DNA of 21,257 nucleotides from Phallusia fumigata (taxonomy: Eukaryota > Chordata > Ascidiacea > Phlebobranchia > Ascidiidae), in the NCBI GenBank assembly GCA_008931825.1, contig QXVZ01022958.1, positions 1-21,257 on the forward strand. The letters run 5' to 3'. A program made the translations under genes and the position numbers. Positions 9,461-20,599 of the stretch are shown here, piece after piece. Numbering within the stretch: the first letter of the stretch is position 1; each line of letters opens with the position of its first letter. Below the pieces are notes generated by a model, which saw only the letters and a program-made list of their open reading frames with translations, was not told the origin of the DNA and made no database searches.

Positions 9461-12400
9461 TCACGTGACAGCCAATGTTTTTAACGCGAGCCAGTGCGTC
9501 AGCCACATGAGGGCGACGAAGAGCAGGCCTCCGTGAGACGTAACAGCCGCGTTAAAGTGGTCAGACGTGGAGAGTGTGGCGGCTGTCAGGGGTGACAGAG
9601 TAAGATAAGAAGTTAGAGTTGGACTTCGGGAGTTGATGAGACGAGAAAGTCTTTCAGCTTCCCTCGAGCAAGCTTCAACCTGCAAAACACAGTTTAGTCA
9701 TGTCTGTTTTTGTTTCAAAAATGTGGGTTATAAACTGTTAAGATCTTTTGAAATATGTTTCGGAATTCGGATTTAAATCCTCTTCGCAATTCGATTGTGA
9801 CGTTTAATGTTTTTAAAACAGCCTTTATTCATATTTGGACGTTATCTTAACCAATTCGAAGTTAAACGAACTTTTACATTTATATAATATGCCCATAAGT
9901 ATAAATTGCACTTTGCGCTACTAACGTGTCAGTTACTTAGAACACTGAACATCAATATGTTTCGACACTTACCTGAACAAGCGACGGTTTTTCCACATTG
10001 GAGACAATCAGAATGGCAAGGTCACCTTCAGTTGTAAGTTGACCAGAGATGTCGCACTCGAGCACGTTAAGACGACTGCCGAGCTGCCACACGATGTCGC
10101 GCACGGTCACTGGACCTGGTTGAAAAGAAATAGGGTTTATCACATTTTGATGACAATGCGTTTCAGATTGCAGAAATCTTCCTGAACCACAAGTGCTAAT
10201 TGTAGGATAAACTCATACAGTGCCAATGCTCAAATGGCATTATCAGTTCCTATTCACTGAATGAGTGAGAATTCAGACACTAACTTCAAAATACAACTTT
10301 GAGATACACCCAAAGGCGTAACATAAACACCAGACGTGGCCTCACCTTTCCAAACGTCTTCCGTGATCGCTTGGAGATGTTGTTTGTTGAGCATTACGCG
10401 CAGCAGACCACCGCACAGAGGACAGCATTCATCGGGCGGCCTGATAGCTTTGCACTCAGTGTTGGCGAGTGGGGGACAAACGACTTCCTTGCAAGCTTCT
10501 GCATTTTTCTTATCTGTTGTGTCAGATCAAAGTGTAAAGAGACAGTGTGTCAATGATGACGTCGTGTTTTGATGACGTGTTAATTATTATTCGTAAGAGC
10601 ATTATCTATTGACATTAGCTTTTTCGGACAGTCAAATGATAATAGAACTTTTAATTGTTGGAGTATATGTTACTGAAATCTGTTATTACTTGTCTTTAAA
10701 TTTTTAATACTGAAAGTTTTTTTGGTAATGTCCATCGCCCCACAACACATTTTTAGGAATGAATAAGTTTTGTAACAGTTTCACAACATCAAAATTGGAC
10801 GCAAATTTACCTTCTGCCAATCCCACGCTCCGACACGCCCCCACGTGGTCAATCAGCACGCCGTTTGCTTTGGCCACGCATGAGTTGTTGTACGTCACGC
10901 GGTCGTGGCCGCAAACCGGTCGACCGTGACGAGACGAACAGGAATTCTAAAAACATTCGCGTCACAATTAAACCGCGGTTCGCCGATAGTTGGGTAAATT
11001 ACGTCATTGGTTTTTATAATCAGTTAAGCATAACCAGTCTCAAATTGGTAAAATGCGTTTTAAGGTAAACAATTTACGGTTTTAAATATTCTCAGGAGTA
11101 AGATTCAAGCCAATGCTTAAAGCGTTTGTCAATATGTGAAAAAAAGATTTGCACACAAGTCATCACTTGCCCCTCTTCAACTTAGACTATTTAAAACCCC
11201 TCCAATTAGATGAACTTTATACAGTGGGTTGAACGAAGCTGGTTGGAAACCCGCTTTCAGCTAGCGATCTTCTACAAGCTCGAGCGTTACCTTGCACATT
11301 CCTGTATAAGCGAGGTTTCGGCGTTTCGCGCGCATCAGTTTGCAGACGTCGTCGAACTGCTGATTGTTGACGTCACAGGAGACGCTGTCGTTTGACAGAA
11401 ACGCGGCGGAGGAGAAGAAGCGAGATGAAGAGAGAATCACCTGTGAAGCGAACCGCGTTAAAGTTTCACCAGTATGCAAGGGTATGACCTCACAGTCTTG
11501 AGAATTTGTCGTTGTGAAAACATCTGACGCCATTGTAGACATTGTTTGAACAAAGTTTTTCCACCGACTAACTGGTTAAGACAGGACATTGGACCAGGTT
11601 ATTTCGAAAAACCACACTTGTAGAAATCTTTTTGTGAGTTGTCTTTCAATGCTGGTCTCTAAATTCTCATTCAGCAAGTTTATATGTAAGTTACAACGTT
11701 TAAAACTTCCGATGCAGGTGATCTTTATGAGAGCAAACAAATATTATTCACACGGAATAACGCAAACACGCACGGGTGCAAAAACTTACAACATCTTTAT
11801 TTTCGAGAGCTCAAAAAACGTTAAACAATTAAACCCGAAAATACAACAGTTTTTACCTCTTCTTCTTTATTGACGAGCTGGTGACGATGCGAAGGTTTCA
11901 GACTACCAGTTGCCCGCTGGATGGCGTTGCGGAGCCACCGACTGCAGACTCGGAATCTTGGAATGCATTCGTATTGCTGACATTTGTCGACCTGGGTTAG
12001 ACAAACCCTCGGCGATGCGACGCATCTGTTCATAAGGAAAATGTTAAAATTTTGGTTTTGGATTGTAAGAAATTTTTGCGAACCGATGAAGGTGAATGAG
12101 GACTGTGGCAGAACATCTTGTTATATCAACATCCCATTACAAGGCGAAAACAAGTCATTACACCCGAGTCAATTTTGTTTTAATAAAACCAATGACTATG
12201 GGAAAAAGTTTTTACAAAAACATTCGAAACAATAAAAACAATCGCCACCTTTCTCTCTCTCCACAAGGGTTGTTGCGACATGGATCCTGACTGCTGCAAG
12301 CTCCCACTCTCACATCACTCTGTGACATCCCGAAACAAGTTGCTAGGCATAAACTTGGGTAAGTTCGGCCATCTGCTCCACAGACTGGAGAGTAACTACT

Positions 12401-13123
12401 TGAACAGTCACAAGGAACGCCTGAAAACATGAGTGTCAGTGCTGAGGGAAAAGCAATGGTGACAAGGTGCGGGGTAACCTACCTGTAAATTTTCTTTTTT
12501 CCTCGACCGAACTTTTTGACGTCAGACACTGACGTTTTGTGCACGTCACTACGCCGCCATAGCAACTGCAGAAATTGCAGTCGACGTGGAAATGGCTTCC
12601 ATGAACTGAAATCATAAAAAAAACAGAGTTTATTGGTTTAGTCTGAGTTTGGTTGAGAACAATTGGATATATATGCGTACCAGAGAGTCGACCGCTAAAA
12701 TATAGTCTGGCTTGTACTTTGATTGCTTTTTGGATTTTAGCATGCGGTAGTAATGCAACTTTTTTTGCCAGCACAAATGAGCCAAGGCCTGATTTAAATC
12801 TCCAACTTATTACCTCCAGCAAATTAAACCTCCAACTTATTACCTCCAGCGAATAATCGACTACACCAAACAAGGTTCATATTTTAACATTATCTACAAC
12901 AAACTCCTTTTAATTTGAGCAGTTCAAGTCTTACTTCGCATCTGACCGGCCAGTTTGCAATTCTTCTTTCCATCTGTACAGGGCAGTGCATGGCATCTCC
13001 TCAGGGAACCAGATTTTGTGCAAGTGCAGGCTTTAAAGCATCCGTCCCCTCTTCCCTGGTCCAGCACACGCACCAGGGAGCCGTATGGAACCACAAACGT
13101 GGAACCCTGTCCCATTTTGCAAC
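9461..13123 (-). other. RECK: RECK middle Cys-rich exons, three Kazal motifs, C-terminal module and GPI signal
   Basis: Exons 13123-12935 and 12605-12483 are the Cys-rich part before the Kazals (GCKMGQGSTFVVPYGSLVRV; FHVDCNFCSCYGG). Kazal 1 is in exon 12420-12249 (PVCGADGRTYPSLC). Kazal 2 is split over 12025-11857 and 11440-11291 (VSCDVNNQQFDDVCKLM ending YTGMC). Kazal 3 is in exon 10946-10811 (PVCGHDRVTYNNSC). Exons 10513-10346 and 10115-9973 give CKAIRPPDECCPLCGG and TVRDIVWQLGSRLNVLECDI, matching the human region before the tail. The last exon has VEACSREAERLSRLINSRSP and ends in a hydrophobic stretch (GGLLFVALMWLTHWLAL), the expected GPI-attachment signal. Confidence 0.93.
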
Positions 13124-16100
13124 CTACATTTATTGAAGATACTAATTTGAGTAGTTTTTCACCATTATGCTTTAAAATAGGTTTCGAAATATCTATTGCG
13201 ATGCTATGCATATCTGGTAACAAAGTCTACCGGTTTGCGACATTTACAATCTTCAGTTTAACATTTACGTAACAGATAGAGTAACAAACAACACTAACGC
13301 ATCATCTATGAAGCCGAGTTTCACTGACCTGGTAAACAAGTGTACTTTGGACAAGGCTTTGTTACGTCACAAGGCTTTCTGTTGATGACGCAAACTTCTC
13401 CACTTTCACACGGGTTCGGGAGACACGGTTGAGTGACGTTTACTGTCTTTGGTAATTGGCCAGGTTCTGTGAACGCAAAGTTTTATGCTGAAATTTTTGG
13501 ACACAAAAATTATCATCCAACAACAGCGGCTCTTAAAATGGGGTCCGCGAACCTCCGATATATTCTGAATGTAAGTTTCTTAACGGCCTTAATAGCGCCA
13601 TTTGTGTATACTGCTTTGTGATGTCACAAGTAACAAGAAGTGAAGTTAATTTGAGTTGATTTTTAGTGGATTACGAGTTTTCCAGAAAAACTGTTGGTTA
13701 AATGTCACGGCGCGTCGTGGGTTCAGACAACTAGGAATTTGCTTGTAATGCTGCTTGAGAAATGTATACTTACTTGTGTACGTTGCGATGGAAATGCATT
13801 TCGACTGGAGATGATGTGGAGACAAACTCTCGCACAAATCTGCCACACTCAGCCAATTCGGCAGCCGTGTTTTGTCCACACATTTGTTCAGCAAGCTGAG
13901 ACAATCAGACCTTTGGGAGATAAAAACAATAAGTTTGTTTAATTTACAGAATCCTGTTTTGAACGTTTTTTGGTTGACTGTATTTGTTTCTGTAAGAAAT
14001 TCAGTATTTTTTTATTGTTAATTTTGACCAAATTTAGTTTTTATGTAACTTTATAATTTTAAGCTGGTGAATTTAAAACATAGGCCGAATAAATGTAAAA
14101 TTTTAAAATCCCAAATTTACATTTCAATCCAAGACTTGCTAAATTTTATTTTTTCAACAATTTTCCAGCATATTTCTTTGCTAAAGCAATGTTAAAATAA
14201 GTTGAATCCAGAACAATCACAACCAGTATTACGATATACCTGCAAATGATTGCTTCCCCCGTTCGTCTGCTGCACGGTTTTATCTGCAGGGCACACGCGA
14301 CCATTTTCCACTTCTCTGGTTCACAAGTTCTAATATCTTTCACCGGAACATCGAAATTAAGAATCCGAATAAATCCACTCATCCAAGAACTAAACAAAAA
14401 TTTTAGGTAAATTTCAGGTGACAACTGTCAATGCGAAAAATTGCTATGATGGCCGAGTGGTTAGTGCGACTGCTTTGTGCTCGAAAGCTTGTGGGTTCTA
14501 ATCCTGTCTCGGCCGCTTGTGTTTCCTCGAGCAGGAAACTTAAGTGTCATTGCTCCAACCCAGTGGGACAACGGGTCGGCCAAAATTGAAGACACCAACT
14601 TTCAAAAACTGCAACGAGGCAGGTAACTTGACAGTGGACTCATTATGAGCATAACGCATTCGTTGTTCCACTCTCCGAGAATAAAATAAAACAAACAAAC
14701 TACACTCAAGATAATGTCTTAGTAACTATTTATTTATAACGCCACGATCGACAACCCACTGACATTTGTCCCTATCAGTTTGCACGTTTCGACATATACA
14801 GTCTGCCGACACTCCAAGTCATCAATATTTAACGAGGCGCTCAATTCAGGAACAGATCAAAGGCTAGACTGGCCACAATTCGTGGTAACATTCAGTTGTA
14901 TAAAGGCGCGGCACTTTTATTCACCAAGGTTACATAGCCAAACAACACAGCAAATGCCAAATCGGTTTGGTTGTCGACATCTGTTTTAAAATGTTAGCGC
15001 TGTCGTTAGTTTGCGACTCCAAGAGAATTTGTTGTTTTTCTTTGAAAAAAGATCTTTGGTCGTTAGAATATGACGTCACAAAGGCTATATTGACGTACCC
15101 GTGGAACTTAAATCTAACGTCACTGGGAAACAATAACGACCCCTCAAAAAAAGGTTTTTGGATTTCTGGAACAACTGTGAAGTATTAGTGTGCGGTCAAG
15201 CGTAGATTTTTCTAGCCTGCGGTGGGATTCGAACCAACGACTTCAGTGTATCCGGGGCTTGCGCAAAGAATAACATCTGAAGGGATTTTAGGACTTACTT
15301 GTATGAATGCAGAGCAACAGTGTCGCTGTCTGCGTCGCATTTCCGAAACAACTCGGTCGGTCGGTTGTTGAAGTTTGTGCAGAATGACAATTCATGGCAA
15401 CCCATCTTGCAAGGACTTTGCACTGCAAGTAAAAGACAACGACTTGTTATAGAACTCACAGATTCCACATCAACAGCAATAAGCGAAGGAGAAAAGCATC
15501 ACATTTTGGGAGATTTTGGGGTAACTATCATATTTAATGTTTTGCGAGATATAACGACTTGTATGAATTCTAAGCTGGCCAGCGTTTATGTCAGAGCATC
15601 TCGCAAACAGAGTCACTTCCCTGTTCAGGATTGTCAGTCTTGCAAAACGGAAGCAATGTCAAACCGAGAGGTTCAAAGATCAAAGGGTCTGGGGTTCAAA
15701 TCCGGCGTTCATCCGGGCGGGCTTATTGTATAACAAGCTATTAGCGCGTGTTGACTGAACGCTTCACTTCAACTGGGATTCAATCAAATCGCATGAGGGC
15801 GCGGTCACCATACCGGAAACCTACTGCGCAGGCGGGTCGCGCAGCTGTGTGGGGTTGCAACAAAATGGAGTCGCATTTAAAGTTGTAACTTAGTGTTTTT
15901 TTATATCCGCTAATTTAGTTTTGCAGTGAAATTGCAATGTAATAAAGTAGTCTTTCACTTTTTGCACAAGACACGGAGGTGAAGAGTAGCTTAAGCAAAA
16001 CACGACTGCCAGGGAGCTTGTGGGTAGCGAATACGTTATAATTCATATGTTTCAACAATCTGTAAAAGAATTATGTTTACAATAAGGATTTTTTAAACTG

Positions 16101-19100
16101 GTTAAATAAGCCATGCGCTGCAAGTCGAATGAAACAAGTTTGTCGTCGGCAAAAGTGTTTCCGAATATTGATCCATCAGTTTTGTATTTAATTTACAAAC
16201 CTTCCTCGAGACATTCCGTCAACTCAGTTTCCTTGTCATACGACTCGCACGTGTTTTGGAAATCCTCCCAGATCGGGGGTTCCGGCCAGGGGTTGGCGAA
16301 TACCTGAATAACATAAGTGTGATATTTATCTGGGAATAATTTCACAATATGAATACACTCCAAACACCCACGGGGACGAATGTAGGGCATTTATCGAATC
16401 TAAGAGATTCGAACCTAAAAGGTAAGGTTGTTTTTATCGGGTAATGGGATTCTAAACAAACGTTTTTCGCGCCAATGTAGAAAATAGCTGTTTTTGATAT
16501 TTTTCCACTAATCCTACACAAAGATCATTTAGCACACACAGGTGAAGACGAACATGTTAAATATGTCAATAAACTGCAAAATGGTGACAAAATGTTAATA
16601 CAGAGCTTTGTACTTTTAAGGTACAACACCCATAAAAAAATCAATACGAACCTTTTTGCAGTTGACTTTGCAGTTTTGAGATATCGCTTTATCGCAGCAC
16701 ATCATCTCTGGCAAGGTTCTTCCGCTTCCTGGCGCCTCCTTGCGGGCACTGGTTTCGATAAAACATTTCCACAAGGGCAGGTGAGGGATCAGTTCGCCAC
16801 AGACTTCGACCAACCGCCCGATCGGCTCTTGTGGCGAAACTTCGGACTGGAGAATTTTTTTGCAAGATTTCTGGCAGAGTTCGTTGTCGGAGAGATCACA
16901 ACATGGCAACTCTGCACAAAAATATTTTGATCATCAATATGGGAATAATTGGATCTAATGCAGCCTGCCCCGCCTGTTAGGTTTTGCGGGACACATTTAC
17001 ATGAAGAAAGTTGTTCCGGGGCACAAACGCTTTTTTAAATATGAAACTGGATTATTTCCAAACCGTTTGGTATAGGTTTTTGATTATTAGGCTTACAACA
17101 GTCACAACTGGTATATTTTTGGTATAGTTTGATGGCCGATATACTTCAACCTATAAACAAAAATGTGAGAAAATTAAAAAAAATTGCGGGTCATTAAAAA
17201 CAACTTCAATGGCCGCACATTAGGCAGCCTTGCGCTGACGATTGAGATAAATTCTTTGCGATCATGGAAAGGTTTTGCGTTCATTAAGTAAGTTACTCAA
17301 ATCTCTGGTCAGTTTTCTAACAACTGCTCGATATCTGACACGTTTAAATTAAGATTACAAACAGAAGCGTCCAGCGGAAATGCATTAAAACAGGCTTCAT
17401 ACAAATGACATGATCATTTCAATTATCTGAATCCGAAGAAAGTTTAAAACTCCATTTCCAAGCTTCCGCTTGCAGTGACCAAATGCATCTAAACCCCGCA
17501 GCTTAATTCACTTACTCAGAGCGGACGAAGCAACACAATTGTGCGATTATATTACCGCTCGCCGATAAACCAAACACCCACGAGACTAGCACAGAACGGA
17601 CACACACAACCGCACGTACATAGCACGTATAACTGCACCCCATATAATGGAGCTTACAATATCAACGCCCTCGCTCTGGGCTTTGATCTTACATCTGTCT
17701 CTGCGACGTTTATACAGCAAGCATCGATTTCCGATGAGCTTTCGAGGAAGATCAAAGCCACCGTTTGTGAGCTTCACACGTTCAAACAACAGACCATCTT
17801 TGATGAGATTCTTAACAGCGGCTTACGCGTGTTACACGGTGAAACAAGGGGATTGAGTTCATCTTTCATCGACACAGGCTCATTCGCCAAATGCAATGCA
17901 AGATACCAGTGTAAAACAGTGATAGTTTGGTTGCGATTGCCTTTTTAATCAAGTTTGTATCGAAACCAGGTAACAGATTTGCACTTTATCAGCTGTATTC
18001 CAGGTTTGATGGGGTTTTCAGGGTTTTGACAAAATAGGGGCTGAGAAGGGACACCCCCCACCCCCTAAACCTCTCCCTAACACTTCAAAATATAATTTTC
18101 GTCGGTCATTACCAAACGTTTGTAGAACTCAACATCAAGCCGTAAAAGACTTGACTGATACTAAGAGACACCGTTGTATTAAAACCAACGTGTCCGACTT
18201 ATACATCCCAGTTAAAACATGTTTTTCTGGATATTGGAAACCCAAATCCCACCCAAGCTTGGAGCAAGGGAAAATTAGCGGGTGTTGACAACCTGGAGTG
18301 TTGAACAGTGGTTGGGAACAAAGTCGTGCCAGTCGATTTATGGATGACAATGAAACACGTGTTCTGCTGGGGAGATTGTAACATTTATGTTGATGGACAA
18401 CATAGGGGTGTAGACAAGCTTGTGTAAAAAGTATGGACAGTTTGGTTACAAATCCTACCGCAAATATTTCATGACTGTTCTTTGTGAGTTCGGAAAACTT
18501 TTAACTATTTTTTGTACTACAAGATTCGGACTTAAAAAGTAGCCTAATTGAAAACAAAACTGCCTTGCGTAGAATACATTGTACATTATGAACTAATGAC
18601 AACAACAACAACAGCGATTGTTGAAACGTTTGCATTTCTATTTGTTCACTATATACAAGCTCTCTGGTAGATATGTTTTAATTAAAACCATTGGAAAGTG
18701 GGTAACTCTTTTTTACCCAATCCATTTAGGTTGCCACACCCAACATGAGTGTCGGCCCATGTAGTTTTGTTTATCTGTCACCACACGAGGCAGCATAACA
18801 CCCCCTTTCAGCTTAAACTGATAAGAGGGGGGGGGTCCTCCAAGAAGAAGAAATGGTGAATAACCGCTACATGTTAGTTAACCACAACTCAACAGGAGTC
18901 TTCTTGCACACTTACAAGAAGTCGAGGTATTACAGATGGATGTAGTTAAACCTGGACGGTTTACAGTTCCCGCAAAAGAAACGTTAGCAAGAAAACACAT
19001 ATCGATGGTCGTAAAGGCTGCCAAATCGTCAGGTTCTTACAAAAAACTTGAATTGTTACAAGTTATATCAAGTATAAAGTACAAGCGACCCAAGAAGGTA

Positions 19101-20598
19101 GTGGATCTGCAGATGAAAAAGACCCTTTAAAAATTACAATTACACGTTTTGGGGGCGTTTGGTCAACCAATGGGCGAATTGGGGGAAATTGTCAGTGCGT
19201 TTCTGATGTCTATCTGTCACGTGCTAAACAGGAAAAGGGAGCCATAAAATAGAGAATACTTAAGGCAGGCTGCAAGGTGGCTGACCAAACCCAATCTATT
19301 TAGCAGTTGTTGTGTGATTAAAAAAGGAAACAGATACATAAAAATGTTGCATAATTGTTCGAACATTGTTTACAAGTTTCACTGATGGTATTTGACCATT
19401 GAAAATGATTTTTTTTCACTCACTGTCGATGAAAGTTTGCTTGGTGGCATTGGCGAAATCCTCCATACACTTTCCCATTGTATCCCCACACTGAGCATCA
19501 ACGATGGCGACGATGTCGTTGGGTGTCGGGGAGCGACGGTCGTTGCCGAAAGCGCGTTCACACATATGACGACAACTGCTTGGTGCATCGCTATTCCTTC
19601 CACAGCACCTGTGGATAACATTGGGTAGTTGTTGGTAAATATATTTACACTTACGGGTTCGCAGGCTGGTGGGACGGGCGGTCGGACTGACTAAGACTAA
19701 CCACCCGTGTCAGGTAAGAGGGTGAGGTGCTCGAGTCGGCTATGATTTTACTGTCGATGTTTTTTTTAATAAGTTTTATTTAATAAACAACTCATTCAGT
19801 AAGTTTATCTTGGATTTTGAGCGTTTTGAAAGTCGGTGATTTTGGAAGTGCTTTCATTTGCTCAGGTGTAGAGCAAGATTTGACAAAAGCAAGATTGAGA
19901 GCAACGACTTTAAAAGAACGCTGTTGTAATGCAATACAGCGATCACAGCTACACAAAAATAATTGAAAAAAAGAAGTTTTTAACGATTCCCGCTTAAATT
20001 CTCAAAGTCAAGGTCAACATTTTACCATTAACATCATCACACAACAAATGCGGTTTTCACTGGAAGTTGTAAACAGACACCCGGAAATATATTCTGCACT
20101 TAAACGAAGGTAAAAACATTAACATTAGCCTTAACCGCAAGATGTTCCCTGTGTGTAACGACTAACTGACGATGGAGTGCTTGTTTCCTGTGTTCACTGT
20201 ACACATTAGGAGCTATTCTACTTTGTACAGCCTCCTATAATAGCGTTTATTACCGACCCAAGTACAATGCAGTAAACCAAAGTTTACTAATGTTGTGCAC
20301 ATTTTTTATGCTCAATAGAGATGTTATTAATTTTAGTTGCCTTGGATTTTAAAGCCTCGCTAATAAGATATGAGTCAGTATTGGTGTACATCTTCTTATT
20401 GAGGGTATATTAAAACCGTGAATTGTGTGGCTAAATTTTACCGCCTGTTTTTTCACTTTAAGGTGCTTGCGTTGCTTTTTGTTCGATTCCTATTGTTTCA
20501 AACAATGTCACCCACCGTTGTCGACTCTCCTGCTTGTAAATACATTTGAACATTTCTTCCTCATAATCGTTGCGACAACTGTCGATTAACTCAACCCG
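9461..20598 (-). CDS. RECK: RECK, reversion-inducing cysteine-rich protein with Kazal motifs (17 exons, 5' truncated)
   Basis: GPI-anchored glycoprotein that restrains matrix metalloproteases and acts with ADGRA2/GPR124 in Wnt7 signalling in vertebrates (family knowledge). The minus-strand exons are 20598-20516 (cut by the N), 19608-19424, 16911-16652, 16303-16201, 15422-15299, 14389-14240, 13910-13774, 13466-13329, 13123-12935, 12605-12483, 12420-12249, 12025-11857, 11440-11291, 10946-10811, 10513-10346, 10115-9973 and 9679-9461. They sum to 2649 nt (882 residues plus stop), with GT-AG borders and matching phases at every junction. Human RECK is 971 aa; the missing part is the signal peptide, Cys-knot motif 1 and half of motif 2. 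The order (Cys knots, Frizzled-like part, Cys-rich middle, three Kazals, hydrophobic tail) is exactly that of RECK. Confidence 0.96.
12800..12850. repeat. Short tandem duplication, 30-bp period, in a RECK intron
   Basis: The 21-bp stretch at 12800-12820 (CTCCAACTTATTACCTCCAG plus C) recurs exactly at 12830-12850, a period of 30 bp. It sits in the intron 12606-12934 and has no visible coding effect. Confidence 0.85.
14446..14700 (+). mobile_element. tRNA-derived SINE in a RECK intron, antisense to RECK
   Basis: Starts with a tRNA-like head: a perfect RNA polymerase III A box TGGCCGAGTGG at 14450-14460 followed by TTAGTGCGAC, then a B box GGTTCTAATCC at 14494-14504 (one mismatch to consensus), with spacing like a class II (long variable arm, Ser/Leu type) tRNA. 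A tRNA-unrelated body of about 180 bp follows, ending in the A-rich simple tail ATAAAATAAAACAAACAAAC at about 14681-14700. Head, body and A-rich tail together are the standard SINE layout. I see no clear target-site duplication. A related decayed copy lies at 6535. Such elements depend on a partner LINE for movement (family knowledge). Confidence 0.8.
15205..15290 (-). pseudogene. tRNA-like 3' half (possible tRNA pseudogene or SINE fragment)
   Basis: On the minus strand a perfect B box GGTTCGAATCC lies at 15235-15225, preceded by an anticodon-arm-like stretch (GGATACACTGAAGTCGTT) and followed by CCACCGCAGGCT, which could be the 3' strand of an acceptor stem. The matching 5' strand (GCCTGCGG) is absent upstream, and there is no convincing A box, so it is not an intact tRNA. 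It sits just below RECK exon 15299-15422, inside the intron. Confidence 0.4.
16912..19423. other. Large RECK intron (2.5 kb) with unexplained ORFs
   Basis: The longest RECK intron lies between the motif 3 and motif 4 exons, whose phases join directly (a plus ag). It contains a 135-codon plus ORF at 17541-17948 and a 64-codon plus ORF at 18936-19130. I recognise neither. The first includes a better-than-average stretch (ISDELSRKIKATVCELHTFK, then QQTIFDEILNSGLRVLHGE) and may be a decayed mobile-element or nested-gene fragment. The intron also holds a C-rich run near 18050-18075 and a G run near 18826. No terminal repeats were seen. Confidence 0.4.
19609..20515. other. RECK intron between motif 2 and motif 3 exons
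   Basis: Intron of 907 bp with a weak donor GTGGGT at 20515 and a TTATCCACAG acceptor ending at 19609. The only notable content is a GC-rich patch at 19655-19735 in otherwise AT-rich DNA, which includes a possible 36-nt microexon (19655-19690). I see no other gene or repeat. Confidence 0.6.
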
Positions 20599-20599
20599 N

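Larger units (their letters stand above)
13329..15422 (-). other. RECK: RECK Frizzled-like and following Cys-rich exons
   Basis: Exon 15422-15299 reads SPCKMGCHELSFCTNFNNRP then TELFRKCDADSD, nearly identical to the human LGCRNLTYCTNFNNRPTELFRSC block, the best conserved stretch of the protein. Exon 14389-14240 gives DVPVKDIRTCEPEKWKMVAC and ALQIKPC. Exon 13910-13774 gives SDCLSLLNKC and CESLSPHHLQSKC. Exon 13466-13329 gives QPCLPNPCESGEVCVINRK and KPCPKYTC. All have direct human counterparts in the same order. The intron between the first two of these exons contains a SINE at 14446-14700. Confidence 0.93.
16201..20598 (-). other. RECK: RECK Cys-knot motif exons (motifs 2 partial, 3, 4, 5)
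   Basis: Exon 20598-20516 gives LIDSCRNDYEEEMFKCIYK, the second half of motif 2 (human SKVCRKEYENALFSCISR). Exon 19608-19424 is motif 3, CCGRNSDAPSSCRHMCERAF with paired and spaced Cys. Exon 16911-16652 carries motif 4 (CCDLSDNELCQKSCKKIL, ending LWKCF) and the start of motif 5 (MMCCDKAISQNCKVNCKK). Exon 16303-16201 completes motif 5 (WPEPPIWEDFQNTCESYD, TECLEE). Motif 1 and the signal peptide are not in the window. In vertebrates these motifs hold the Wnt7 and GPR124 binding surface, so ligand contacts can be compared here. The donor after motif 4 is the weak GTTCGT, accepted because the frame and homology fit. Confidence 0.93.

Noticed and set aside
15640..15735. Possible tRNA or SINE with B box GGTTCAAATCC
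   Set aside because: The A-box-like sequence lies too close (about 21 nt) and no tRNA fold or SINE body follows; a B-box match alone is weak evidence.
17586..17789. Basic minus-strand ORF in the large RECK intron as an extra RECK exon
   Set aside because: RECK exons 19608-19424 and 16911-16652 join in phase without it and human RECK has no matching segment.
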